Of a stretch of DNA of 5,601 nucleotides, positions 1-5,601 are shown in pieces. Source of the stretch: Gammaproteobacteria bacterium (GTDB lineage Bacteria; Pseudomonadota; Gammaproteobacteria; GCA-001735895); NCBI GenBank assembly GCA_029288195.1, contig JARFPR010000194.1:1-5601 (forward strand), in the 5' to 3' direction. Each line of letters opens with the position of its first letter. The stretch's first letter is position 1. The position numbers and the translations under genes are program-made. The notes below the pieces were generated by a model, which was not told the DNA's origin, made no database searches, and was given only the letters and a program-made list of their open reading frames with translations.

Positions 1-770
1 GTCTCGAGACCCTTCAGGGCAACCCAGGCGTTGAACGGGCTCATACTGGGCCCAGTACTGCGAATTACGCCAAATAGTTCTTCATCAACCAGCGGGTTGG
101 GACCCACAATCGCGCCCCCGACAATACGGCCCTGACCATCCAGGTACTTGGTCGCTGAATGCACGATGATATCGGCACCCAGTTCAAGTGGGCGTTGCAG
201 TGCGGGAGTACAAAAACAATTATCAACCACCAACAGGCAGTTATTTTCATGCGCCAGATCTGCCAGCAGCCTGATATCGGCAATTTCAGAAAGTGGATTC
301 GATGGCGTCTCCAGGAACAACAGACGCGTATTAGCACGAATCGATTGCTTCCAGTCATCCGGATCCGTCAGATCAACAAAGCTGGTTTCGATGCCAAAGC
401 GCGGCAGGTATTTGTCAAACAGGGTTGTCGTGGTGCCAAATATCGAACGCGAGCTGACGATATGATCGCCTGCTTTCAGCAAGGCAATACAGAGGCTCGT
501 AATTGCCGCCATACCCGACGCGGTTGCAACACAGGCCTCACCCCCCTCCATCGCAGCCAGTCGCCTTTCAAAGGCCTGCGTAGTGGGATTGGTAAAGCGC
601 GAATAAATATTTCCCGGCTCGTCTCCGGCAAATCGCGCCGCAGCCTGGGCGGCATTTTCAAACACAAAACTGGAAGTCGTGAATATGGCTTCGTTGTGTT
701 CGAGTTCGGAACTACGTCGCTGACCGCTTCTTATGGCGAGCGTGTCAAAACCATAACTGTCATGTTTCAC
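1..770 (-). CDS. metZ: O-succinylhomoserine sulfhydrylase, partial (C-terminus beyond left edge)
   Basis: PLP-dependent enzyme of the Cys/Met metabolism family. MetZ converts O-succinylhomoserine and sulfide directly to homocysteine in the cytoplasm. 256 codons are visible of about 400 usual, so roughly the last third lies outside. I chose the GTG at 770 because the reading begins MKHDSYGFDTLAIRSGQ, like known MetZ N-termini, and GGAG lies 7 bases upstream (781-778). The nearby ATG at 763 is out of frame. Visible motifs: YSRFTNPT at residues 56-63 (PLP phosphate-contacting Tyr and Arg from the partner subunit), SGM at 85-87, VVDNCFCTPA at 181-190 with Asp183 for the pyridine nitrogen, and SATK at 205-208 with Lys208 as the Schiff-base lysine. 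DNCFCTP rather than DNTFATP favours MetZ over MetB or cystathionine lyase. The gene has its own promoter and a SAM-II-like leader, so it is probably repressed by SAM. Family assignment is very likely; preference for succinyl over acetyl substrate is inferred from similarity. Confidence 0.93.
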   Translation of the reverse strand, partial: MKHDSYGFDTLAIRSGQRRSSELEHNEAIFTTSSFVFENAAQAAARFAGDEPGNIYSRFTNPTTQAFERRLAAMEGGEACVATASGMAAITSLCIALLKAGDHIVSSRSIFGTTTTLFDKYLPRFGIETSFVDLTDPDDWKQSIRANTRLLFLETPSNPLSEIADIRLLADLAHENNCLLVVDNCFCTPALQRPLELGADIIVHSATKYLDGQGRIVGGAIVGPNPLVDEELFGVIRSTGPSMSPFNAWVALKGLE

Positions 771-831
771 GGAGTTTCTCCAAAATAGAAAAAACTCGGG
801 AGGGGAAGGGTTCGGAATTAATTCGGGACCA
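771..831 (-). promoter_or_regulatory. Putative riboswitch expression platform and metZ ribosome binding site
   Basis: This is the leader between the aptamer-like element and the metZ GTG. It holds several mutually exclusive pairings. CCCUC (804-800) can pair with the aptamer 3' strand GAGGG (836-832). ACCCU (811-807) can pair with AGGGU (835-831). CUCC (802-799) can instead pair with the Shine-Dalgarno GGAG (781-778). The Shine-Dalgarno is also the 5' arm of a small local hairpin, GGAG-AAA-CUCC, that touches the GTG. A plausible model is that SAM binding ties up GAGGG, frees CUCC and masks the ribosome site, lowering translation. A run of six U (794-789) is present, but no strong hairpin sits directly before it, so I do not call an intrinsic terminator. 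The pairings are read by eye; the mechanism is inference. Confidence 0.45.
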
Positions 832-907
832 CCCTCTTTAGCAAATTTTTAATCCGAATCTTTACTGATTCGCGGGCGCCTGCAAGCCGAGTAACAAATT
901 AGCGCCA
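832..907 (-). promoter_or_regulatory. SAM-II-like riboswitch aptamer upstream of metZ
   Basis: The transcribed strand matches the SAM-II H-type pseudoknot in order. P1 is GGCGC (906-902) with GCGCC (879-875). The first loop opens UAAUUU (901-896; UGAUUU in the classic SAM-II) and ends UUGCA (885-881) one base before P1 closes. The 3' part has GAUUAAA (854-848), then GCUAAAGAGGG (842-832), against GCUAAAAAGGG in the classic aptamer. The second helix can form from GC of UUGCA with GC of GCUAAA, plus CUC (891-889) with the terminal G-rich strand. The U triplet, UUGC and GCUAAA are the segments known to build the ligand pocket. A small extra hairpin lies between P1 and GAUUAAA. The predicted transcription start falls 1-3 bases before P1, and the downstream gene makes homocysteine, so SAM feedback is sensible. 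No covariance search was run. The class is known mainly from Alphaproteobacteria. Confidence 0.8.
855..872 (-). other. Extra hairpin inserted in the aptamer-like RNA
   Basis: CGAAUC (872-867) and GAUUCG (860-855) form a perfect 6-bp stem with an AGUAAA loop. It sits between the 3' strand of P1 and the GAUUAAA segment, where the minimal SAM-II aptamer has only a short connector. It could stack on P1 and should not disturb the core. I am sure of the inverted repeat; its role is unknown. Confidence 0.6.
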
Positions 908-914
908 GCCCCGC

Positions 915-943
915 ACCATATGACGATGATTCTGCGTTGTCAA
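915..943 (-). promoter_or_regulatory. Sigma70-type promoter of metZ
   Basis: On the minus strand a perfect -35 box TTGACA (943-938) is followed by a 17-base spacer and a -10 box TATGGT (920-915; four of six consensus bases). The predicted start is near 909-907, giving a leader of about 138 bases that begins with the SAM-II-like element. The perfect -35, ideal spacing and position immediately before a structured leader support it. It would let metZ be transcribed independently of the purF operon. Confidence 0.75.
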
Positions 944-1059
944 GATTCGTATTCGCTCATAATCTGCGGATTGATGGTTTAATATTTTGAGACTTTTTTT
1001 GAAACCAGCAGCCCCCGATATTGGCCACAGTCGGGAACACTGACCCAGGCCATAGCGAT
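944..1059. other. Intergenic stretch between the YkuD gene and the metZ promoter
   Basis: No gene is visible here. On the minus strand, just after the YkuD stop, TGGCC (1052-1048) and GGCCA (1026-1022) form an outer stem with an inner CAGT/ACTG pairing. No T-run follows, so it is not a convincing intrinsic terminator. Further on there is an A-tract (1000-994) and an AT-rich patch to about 980, some 37-57 bases upstream of the -35 box. It might act as curved DNA, but it is too far away for a normal UP element. I saw no MetJ-type box. Confidence 0.5.
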
Positions 1060-1599
1060 CTAGGCAATTAAAACCAGGTCATTCACCATAACTTCGTCAA
1101 ACAGTTCTATGACATCATCATTTTTCATGCGGATACAGCCAGCTGAAACCGCTTGCCCGATGCGTTTTTCGTCAGAAGTGCCATGAATGTAAATATAGCG
1201 GGCACAGGTATCATAAACCCCGTTAAGATTGATACCCTCCTCCAGTCCATCCAGCCATAATATGCGTGAGGTAATTTCGTCCCGCTCCCTGTTATCGAGG
1301 TCGTCGACAACCCTTCCGGTTGGTTCGCGCGCTTCAAAAACCATCCCCCAGGGTTGACCTCCACCGACTTTTTGGCGAATGCGATGAATTCCAAAAGGGG
1401 TCTTCAGAGAATCCAGGCGATTGCCGATACCACACTCTGCCGTCGACACCGGATAGCTGCGATTATGCTCTTCTTCAATATCAATCCAGTGCAACTGTTG
1501 CTGCTGCGAATCGACATATATAAATGGACGCTCATCCCCCAGCGCCGAATTGCCGCCCAGTTTCGCGACCACTTCATCCTTAATATCTTGCCAGCGCAT
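1060..1599 (-). CDS. Signal-less YkuD-domain protein (L,D-transpeptidase fold), probably a cytoplasmic L,D-carboxypeptidase
   Basis: 179 residues. The catalytic signature of the YkuD (L,D-transpeptidase) family is clear near the C-terminus: IHGT with His139, then SAGCIRM at 152-158 with nucleophile Cys155 and supporting Ser152, Gly154 and Arg157. The N-terminus (MRWQDIKDEVVAKLGG) is hydrophilic and shows no signal peptide, lipobox or membrane segment, and no LysM or peptidoglycan-binding domain is present. Most family members work in the periplasm on peptidoglycan cross-links. Signal-less short members include the cytoplasmic L,D-carboxypeptidase ElsL/LdtK of Acinetobacter, which trims recycled murein tetrapeptides, and this is my preferred inference for the role. 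The start codon overlaps the purF stop by one base (TGATG) and no strong Shine-Dalgarno is visible, so translation is probably coupled to purF. YkuD fold is near certain; the exact reaction is not. Confidence 0.88.
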   Translation of the reverse strand: MRWQDIKDEVVAKLGGNSALGDERPFIYVDSQQQQLHWIDIEEEHNRSYPVSTAECGIGNRLDSLKTPFGIHRIRQKVGGGQPWGMVFEAREPTGRVVDDLDNRERDEITSRILWLDGLEEGINLNGVYDTCARYIYIHGTSDEKRIGQAVSAGCIRMKNDDVIELFDEVMVNDLVLIA

Positions 1600-3113
1600 C
1601 AGACGTTGTTGTGCAGTTCCATGCCTACCACGTTGAGCTGCTCCTCGCTTGCTTCCTTGGCCGAATCATTGCGCAGGGATCGGACCTTGTCGAGGTAGTC
1701 ATTGCCGACGGTTTTAGTAACATACTTGCCATCAAAACATGAACAATCAAATTTTTTAATGCGACGATTTCCTTTCTGTACTGCATCGATCAAATCGTCC
1801 AGCTCCTGGTATATGAGCCAATCCGCACCAATGTATTCCGCTATTTCGACTTCGTCGCGCTCATGGGCAACCAGTTCATTGGCCGCGGGCATGTCGATGC
1901 CATAGACGTTGGGATAGCGCACCGGTGGCGCCGCGGACGCGATATAAACCTTTTTCGCTCCCGCCTCGCGAGCCATTTGAATTATCTGTTTCGACGTGGT
2001 TCCGCGCACGATGGAATCATCAACCAGCAGAACGTTCTTGCCCTTGAATTCAATATCGATGGGATTGAGTTTTCGGCGTACGGATTTCTTACGCATCTGT
2101 TGCCCGGGCATGATAAAGGTTCGGCCAATATAGCGATTCTTTATGAAGCCTTCCCGAAACTTGACGCCCAGGTGATAAGCAAGCTCGATAGCAGACGGAC
2201 GGCTGGTATCGGGAATCGGAATTACCACGTCGATATCGTGTTTGGGCATCTGTTTTAATATCTTACGTGCCAGTTTTACGCCCATTCGCAGACGTGCTTT
2301 ATAAACATAAATATCGTCAATTATTGAGTCAGGTCGTGCGAGATAGACATATTCGAAAATACAGGGGTTGAGCTTGGGTGACGCTGCGCATTGTCGGCGA
2401 TGAATGGTGCCCGCAACGTCGATAAATACGGCTTCCCCGGGTTTTAAATCGGCTATCAGCTCAAACCCGGAGGTCTGCAGGGCCACACTCTCTGATGCGA
2501 TCATGTACTCGGCGCCGTCGGCGGTTTCACGTTTCCCATAGACAACGGGTCGAATACCACGCGGGTCACGGAAGCCAATAATCCCCTTGCCCGTCAACAT
2601 CGCGACCACGGCGTATGCACCCTCAATACGCTTATGGGTTTCGGTCACAGCGGTAAAGATTTCATCCGCGTTTATATTCAGGCTACCGCAACTTTGTAAC
2701 TCATGCGCAAACACGTTGAGCAGTACCTCGGAATCAGACTCGGTATTAATGTGGCGCAAATCGGACTGATACAATTCCGCTTTCAGTTTCTCGACGTTAG
2801 TCAGATTACCGTTATGCGCCAGGGTAATACCATAGGGTGAATTGACGTAAAATGGCTGTGCCTCGGCGGATGATGAACAGCCCGCCGTGGGATAGCGCAC
2901 ATGTCCGATACCCAGGGTACCGGTTAGCTCAAGCATATGTCGGGTGTGAAATACATCGCTAACCTGGCCATTGCCCTTACGCAGGTTCAACTTGTTTTTG
3001 TCACTGACCACGATGCCGGCCGAATCCTGCCCGCGATGCTGCAACACCAGCAATGAATCGTATATAACCTGTGCAACTGGTTGGTGGCTGACTATCCCGA
3101 CTATTCCACACAT
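1599..3113 (-). CDS. purF: Amidophosphoribosyltransferase (glutamine PRPP amidotransferase)
   Basis: Catalyses the first committed step of purine synthesis: PRPP plus glutamine to 5-phosphoribosylamine and glutamate. 504 residues, essentially the length of E. coli PurF. The N-terminal class II glutamine amidotransferase domain (about 2-235) begins MCGIVGI, with Cys2 becoming the N-terminal nucleophile after Met removal. HVRYPTAG (71-78) and HNGNL (100-104) supply the glutamine-binding and oxyanion residues. The phosphoribosyltransferase domain (about 260-450) carries the PRPP loop VLLVDDSIVRGTTS at 361-374, preceded by FIKNRYIGRTFI (323-334). There is no propeptide, so it resembles the enterobacterial enzyme rather than the Fe-S Bacillus type. 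AGG (3125-3123) lies 9 bases before the ATG. cvpA ends 29 bases upstream, so the two are probably co-transcribed. The stop overlaps the next gene by one base. No PurR-type box was recognised. Confidence 0.98.
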   Translation of the reverse strand: MCGIVGIVSHQPVAQVIYDSLLVLQHRGQDSAGIVVSDKNKLNLRKGNGQVSDVFHTRHMLELTGTLGIGHVRYPTAGCSSSAEAQPFYVNSPYGITLAHNGNLTNVEKLKAELYQSDLRHINTESDSEVLLNVFAHELQSCGSLNINADEIFTAVTETHKRIEGAYAVVAMLTGKGIIGFRDPRGIRPVVYGKRETADGAEYMIASESVALQTSGFELIADLKPGEAVFIDVAGTIHRRQCAASPKLNPCIFEYVYLARPDSIIDDIYVYKARLRMGVKLARKILKQMPKHDIDVVIPIPDTSRPSAIELAYHLGVKFREGFIKNRYIGRTFIMPGQQMRKKSVRRKLNPIDIEFKGKNVLLVDDSIVRGTTSKQIIQMAREAGAKKVYIASAAPPVRYPNVYGIDMPAANELVAHERDEVEIAEYIGADWLIYQELDDLIDAVQKGNRRIKKFDCSCFDGKYVTKTVGNDYLDKVRSLRNDSAKEASEEQLNVVGMELHNNV

Positions 3114-3142
3114 ATCTCGTTACCTAAACTGCCGCCGCGTGA

Positions 3143-3631
3143 TTAAAAACTGAAACTATCAACTGTATCCGCCGGAATTATTCCTTTAACCCATTCTGCC
3201 AGTTCCTGAAAGAAACCAACCATTGCCGAATCCTGCCACCACTGTGCCTCCGGCATGGGGGTAAGACTCGCAAGCAATACAATCATGGTGACAATCAAGA
3301 CACCACGGGCCCCGCCGAAGGCAACGCCAAGAGCCTTGTCGGTACCACTTAAACCGGTTTTCGAAACCAGCTGGCTCATTATAAAATTGATGATAGCGCC
3401 GATGATTAAAGTGCTGATAAAGAGGATAGCAAATGCTGCCATGTTACGAATCGTTGGATCTGCCAGGTAAGGCTCGAGCAATGCCGCCATCGGTGAAAAA
3501 TACCGAAACGCGACAATGCCTGCGGCAATCCAGCTTAGCAAGGAAATTGATTCCTTAACGAAACCACGGATCAGGCTGATTAAAGCCGATAACGCGATAA
3601 CGGCGAGAATTAGCAGATCAAGCCAACTCAT
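3143..3631 (-). CDS. cvpA: CvpA family inner-membrane protein
   Basis: 162 residues, the same length as E. coli CvpA. Four hydrophobic segments fit the family: about 3-21, 29-46, 65-85 and 107-124. The conserved RGFVKE follows the first helix (22-27), and DKALGVAFGGARGVLIV (98-114) leads into the last one. CvpA was named for its need in colicin V export in E. coli and is implicated in envelope robustness; its molecular activity is not settled. The start is supported by GAGGG (3641-3637) five bases upstream of the ATG. It lies between dedD and purF as in E. coli, with purF 29 bases downstream, so the pair is likely one transcription unit, possibly from a promoter in the 88-base gap upstream. 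Confidence 0.96.
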   Translation of the reverse strand: MSWLDLLILAVIALSALISLIRGFVKESISLLSWIAAGIVAFRYFSPMAALLEPYLADPTIRNMAAFAILFISTLIIGAIINFIMSQLVSKTGLSGTDKALGVAFGGARGVLIVTMIVLLASLTPMPEAQWWQDSAMVGFFQELAEWVKGIIPADTVDSFSF

Positions 3632-3666
3632 GGCGTCCCTCGTCTGGTCGGCATGAATGCTGTCGA

Positions 3667-3701
3667 GTTATAGGTATAGTCGTTAACAATCAAAGCGTCA
3701 A
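3667..3701 (-). promoter_or_regulatory. Possible promoter for cvpA-purF
   Basis: In the 88-base gap between dedD and cvpA, TTGACG (3701-3696) is separated by 17 bases from TATACC (3678-3673). A better -10 match, TATAAC (3672-3667), directly adjoins it but pairs less well with a -35. The predicted start would be about 35 bases upstream of the cvpA ATG. Both boxes are imperfect, so this is a weak call. In E. coli cvpA-purF also has its own promoter, which makes the location sensible. No PurR operator was seen. Confidence 0.4.
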
Positions 3702-3719
3702 TCGGCCCTGGGAGCATAA

Positions 3720-4334
3720 TTATCTTTCATACTTCATGATTATGCCATCGATGTTGTGCTTGGCTTTTATTTTGTTCTGCGCCACCCTGGTTTGATCCCG
3801 ATTGACAAATGGTCCCAGTCGAACCCGGAAACTGGGCTTGTTATCGACCTTGAATTGCTCGATAAAAACGGCAGAGATATTAGATTTGCGTATCTTGTCC
3901 CGCTGCAGCAGGGCTTTGCTGCGGTCCTTGAAGCTACCGACCTGCAACACCCAGCTATCGCCGCCCTCCTTAACCTTCGGCGCAACATCAGCCTTGGCTT
4001 TTATCTTTTTTACCTGGGTTTCAGGTTGGGTTTTTGTATCTGGTTCGGATTTCGAGTCGGCTTTGGCAACATCCACGCGTTCGATCTGATTTTTGGTAGA
4101 GTTTTCATCGATGAAGCGAGGCTCGAGATCTGGCAATTCGTCGGCCCTGTTATTCAGTTCGATGATCTTCGACTCAAACTCGGGATTGGCACTGACCAGG
4201 GGTTGTGCCGGAATCACAACTTCGAGCTTATCTTTGCGTACCCCGGAACCATCCAGAATCATAGGTAGAAAAATGACGGCGAGCGCAAATATCACGCTGA
4301 TGCCAACAAGACGATTTTTAATGTTTTGATCCAT
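3720..4334 (-). CDS. dedD: DedD-like SPOR-domain cell division protein
   Basis: 204 residues from the chosen start MDQNIKNRLVG. An upstream in-frame ATG (4382) would add 16 residues lying inside folC; I prefer 4334 because the family typically opens with a short cytoplasmic stretch and then a membrane helix. The helix is about 9-27 (VGISVIFALAVIFLPMIL), with IFLPMILDG typical of DedD. A charged, Lys/Glu/Pro-rich linker (about 45-125) would cross the periplasm. The C-terminal SPOR domain (about 126-202) starts SWVLQVGSF (127-135) and includes FRVRLGPF (169-176). SPOR domains bind glycan strands stripped of stem peptides at the division septum, so the protein is a divisome component anchored in the inner membrane. 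The start lies one base after the folC stop with only a weak AGG about 15 bases upstream, suggesting translational coupling to folC. Confidence 0.93.
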   Translation of the reverse strand: MDQNIKNRLVGISVIFALAVIFLPMILDGSGVRKDKLEVVIPAQPLVSANPEFESKIIELNNRADELPDLEPRFIDENSTKNQIERVDVAKADSKSEPDTKTQPETQVKKIKAKADVAPKVKEGGDSWVLQVGSFKDRSKALLQRDKIRKSNISAVFIEQFKVDNKPSFRVRLGPFVNRDQTRVAQNKIKAKHNIDGIIMKYER

Positions 4335-4335
4335 A

Positions 4336-5601
4336 TTAGTTTTGTTGGCCTGAATAGGAAACCGCGCGCAGCAAATACTCAACAGTTACGAAGGAACCGG
4401 TAACGAGCATTATATCCTGATTACCCAAAGATGACAGCGCATGATCGAGTGCATCGGCAATGTTTGCAAAAAGCCTTTCCGGCGCCACTTGCGATCCGAT
4501 TCGGGACGCCAACTGTGTGGCATCAAGGCCACGATCTGCATCCAGCGTCAATAACCACCAGCAATCGACTGCCGGCTTCAGGGCCTCTACGAATAGTTCC
4601 GGCTCCTTGTCCGCAAGCATGCCCAGTAACACCACGACTTTCGCAGACGGTCGTTTCAGAGTCACGATACTGGCTGCCAGGGCTCGCGCTGCATCCTGAT
4701 TATGCCCGACATCGACATATAACTGGCACGCAAGCGGGCTTTCGACAAGTTGCAAACGACCGGCAAGCCGGGTGCCGTGAAAAAACTGTCGTACCTGGTC
4801 TGGCTCATAAGTGTCGAGCAGTGACAATTGTGACAGGCCCGCAACGACACCCGCTAGATTTTGCGCCTGATGCGCGCCCGGCAGAACATTATCGAGTCGC
4901 AGCTCGATATCCCGACAACGCCACAGCAGTTGACCGTCATCCAGTTGCGTTGCCTCAAAATCGCGACCTAACTGCAAACAGTTACAGCCAAGGCGATTGA
5001 TTTCTTCGCTTACCGAAAGCGGAGGATCGGGATCATTGAGAACCACCGCTATCCCGGCACGAAGCACTCCAGCCTTTTCGAAGCCAATCTGCTCTCGATC
5101 ATCCCCAAGCCAGGCCTGGTGATCGAGCCCTATCGGAGTCAGATGGACAAGATCGGCATCTATAATATTGACAGCATCGAGCCGACCACCGAGCCCGACT
5201 TCCAGAATCGCATAGTCCGGCTGCCACTTCTGCATCAGGAAAAGCGCGGCCAGCGTACCAAATTCGAAATAGGTTAAGGCGACACCTTGACGCGCTGATT
5301 CTACCGCTTCAAATGCGCTGCACAATTCAGCATCGCTAACCGGTTCCAGGTTACGTTTAATGCGTTCGTTGTAGGATAAAAGATGCGGCGAAGTGTAGCT
5401 TGCGACTGTGAACCCAGCCTGGTGCAACCAGTTTTCGTAGGCTGCGACGCTGGAGCCCTTGCCATTTGTTCCCGCAACGGTGATGACCTGTCGCGCGATC
5501 TCGGTGACACCAAGCCGCTCGCCGACCTGGCCGACCCGATCGAGACCCAGTTCGATGGTTTTGTTATGTAAAACCATCTGCCATTCCAACCACTGGTCAA
5601 G
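4336..5601 (-). CDS. folC: Folylpolyglutamate synthase / dihydrofolate synthase, partial (N-terminus beyond right edge)
   Basis: Adds glutamate to dihydropteroate and extends folate polyglutamate tails in an ATP-dependent reaction of the Mur-ligase superfamily. 421 residues are visible. The open frame continues to the edge as LDQWLEWQ, which matches the family N-terminus, so only a few codons are missing; the in-frame TTG at 5589 is not the start. Counting from the edge: P-loop AGTNGKGSS at 43-51, SPHLLSYNER at 71-80, EVGLGGRLDAVN at 134-145, LDH at 159-161, and EKAG at 175-178 whose Lys176 is the likely carbamylated lysine. The C-terminal ligase domain has GRLQ (281-284) and DVGHN (297-301); relatives usually show DVAHN or DxAHN here, a minor change. 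It ends with GSFVTVEYLL (402-411). dedD begins one base after the TAA stop. In E. coli accD precedes folC; that would be outside the window. Confidence 0.97.
   Translation of the reverse strand, partial: LDQWLEWQMVLHNKTIELGLDRVGQVGERLGVTEIARQVITVAGTNGKGSSVAAYENWLHQAGFTVASYTSPHLLSYNERIKRNLEPVSDAELCSAFEAVESARQGVALTYFEFGTLAALFLMQKWQPDYAILEVGLGGRLDAVNIIDADLVHLTPIGLDHQAWLGDDREQIGFEKAGVLRAGIAVVLNDPDPPLSVSEEINRLGCNCLQLGRDFEATQLDDGQLLWRCRDIELRLDNVLPGAHQAQNLAGVVAGLSQLSLLDTYEPDQVRQFFHGTRLAGRLQLVESPLACQLYVDVGHNQDAARALAASIVTLKRPSAKVVVLLGMLADKEPELFVEALKPAVDCWWLLTLDADRGLDATQLASRIGSQVAPERLFANIADALDHALSSLGNQDIMLVTGSFVTVEYLLRAVSYSGQQN

Noticed and set aside
159..788. A 209-codon plus-strand open frame opposite metZ.
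   Set aside because: It is antisense to a gene with complete family motifs, has no recognisable domain, and crosses the metZ leader.
789..811. The U6 run (794-789) as a classical intrinsic terminator.
   Set aside because: No GC-rich hairpin sits directly upstream of the run; the nearest stems end 6 or more bases before it. Kept only as an alternative long-range pairing.
821..840. GAGGGTGGTCCCG on the minus strand resembles the T-box antiterminator motif (AGGGTGGTACCGCG).
   Set aside because: The predicted leader before it is only about 75 bases, with no stem I or specifier loop, no convincing terminator follows, and the GAGGG is already explained as the 3' strand of the SAM-II-like pseudoknot.
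1022..1052. Inverted repeat TGGCC/GGCCA after the YkuD gene as a terminator.
   Set aside because: Only five outer base pairs with an asymmetric internal loop and no following T-run on the transcribed strand.
3632..3719. PurR-type operator upstream of cvpA.
   Set aside because: GTTAAC is a short palindrome here, but nothing resembles the ACGCAA..TTGCGT type box.
3756..4268. A 170-codon plus-strand open frame opposite dedD.
   Set aside because: No family resemblance; a shadow of the DedD reading frame.
4431..5000. A 189-codon plus-strand open frame opposite folC.
   Set aside because: Composition typical of an antisense shadow and no motifs; FolC motifs are intact on the other strand.
5587..5589. 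TTG at 5589 as the start of folC.
   Set aside because: The frame stays open to the window edge and encodes LDQW before it, matching the family N-terminus, so the real start is outside.

Overview
The window reads as a chromosomal segment of a gammaproteobacterium with intermediate GC content. Every gene supported here lies on the minus strand. Read in the direction of transcription (from high to low coordinates) the order is folC - dedD - cvpA - purF - short YkuD-domain gene - metZ. The folC-dedD-cvpA-purF block is the conserved gammaproteobacterial arrangement known from E. coli, and metZ after purF is the Pseudomonas-type arrangement. Protein lengths and motifs fit this class, including an E. 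coli-type PurF with no propeptide and a 162-residue CvpA. I cannot name a genus.

Layout: folC (5601-4336) runs off the right edge and lacks only its first few codons. Its stop is one base from the dedD start (4334-3720). An 88-base gap with a possible promoter leads to cvpA (3631-3143) and purF (3113-1599). The purF stop overlaps the start of a signal-less L,D-transpeptidase-fold gene by one base (1599-1060). A 289-base intergenic region (1059-771) follows. Finally metZ starts at a GTG (770) and runs off the left edge with its last third missing.

The most informative part is the metZ leader. It has a good sigma70-type promoter (TTGACA, 17 bases, TATGGT). The predicted transcript then begins almost directly with a pseudoknot that matches the SAM-II riboswitch class element by element: a GGCGC/GCGCC stem, UAAUUU, UUGCA just before the closing strand, then GCUAAA and a G-rich 3' strand able to pair back into the loop. 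Downstream is a leader segment with mutually exclusive pairings that could control access to the metZ Shine-Dalgarno sequence. MetZ makes homocysteine, the methionine precursor, so feedback by S-adenosylmethionine would make sense. SAM-II is best known from Alphaproteobacteria, so this context deserves a check.

How the genes fit together: folC (folate polyglutamylation) and purF (first committed step of purine synthesis) are linked through folate-dependent one-carbon metabolism, and metZ adds methionine/SAM supply. dedD and the YkuD gene belong to cell-wall and division biology. metZ appears to have been uncoupled from the purF operon by the YkuD gene and by its own SAM-responsive leader. I saw no mobile elements, CRISPR arrays, tRNA or rRNA genes.
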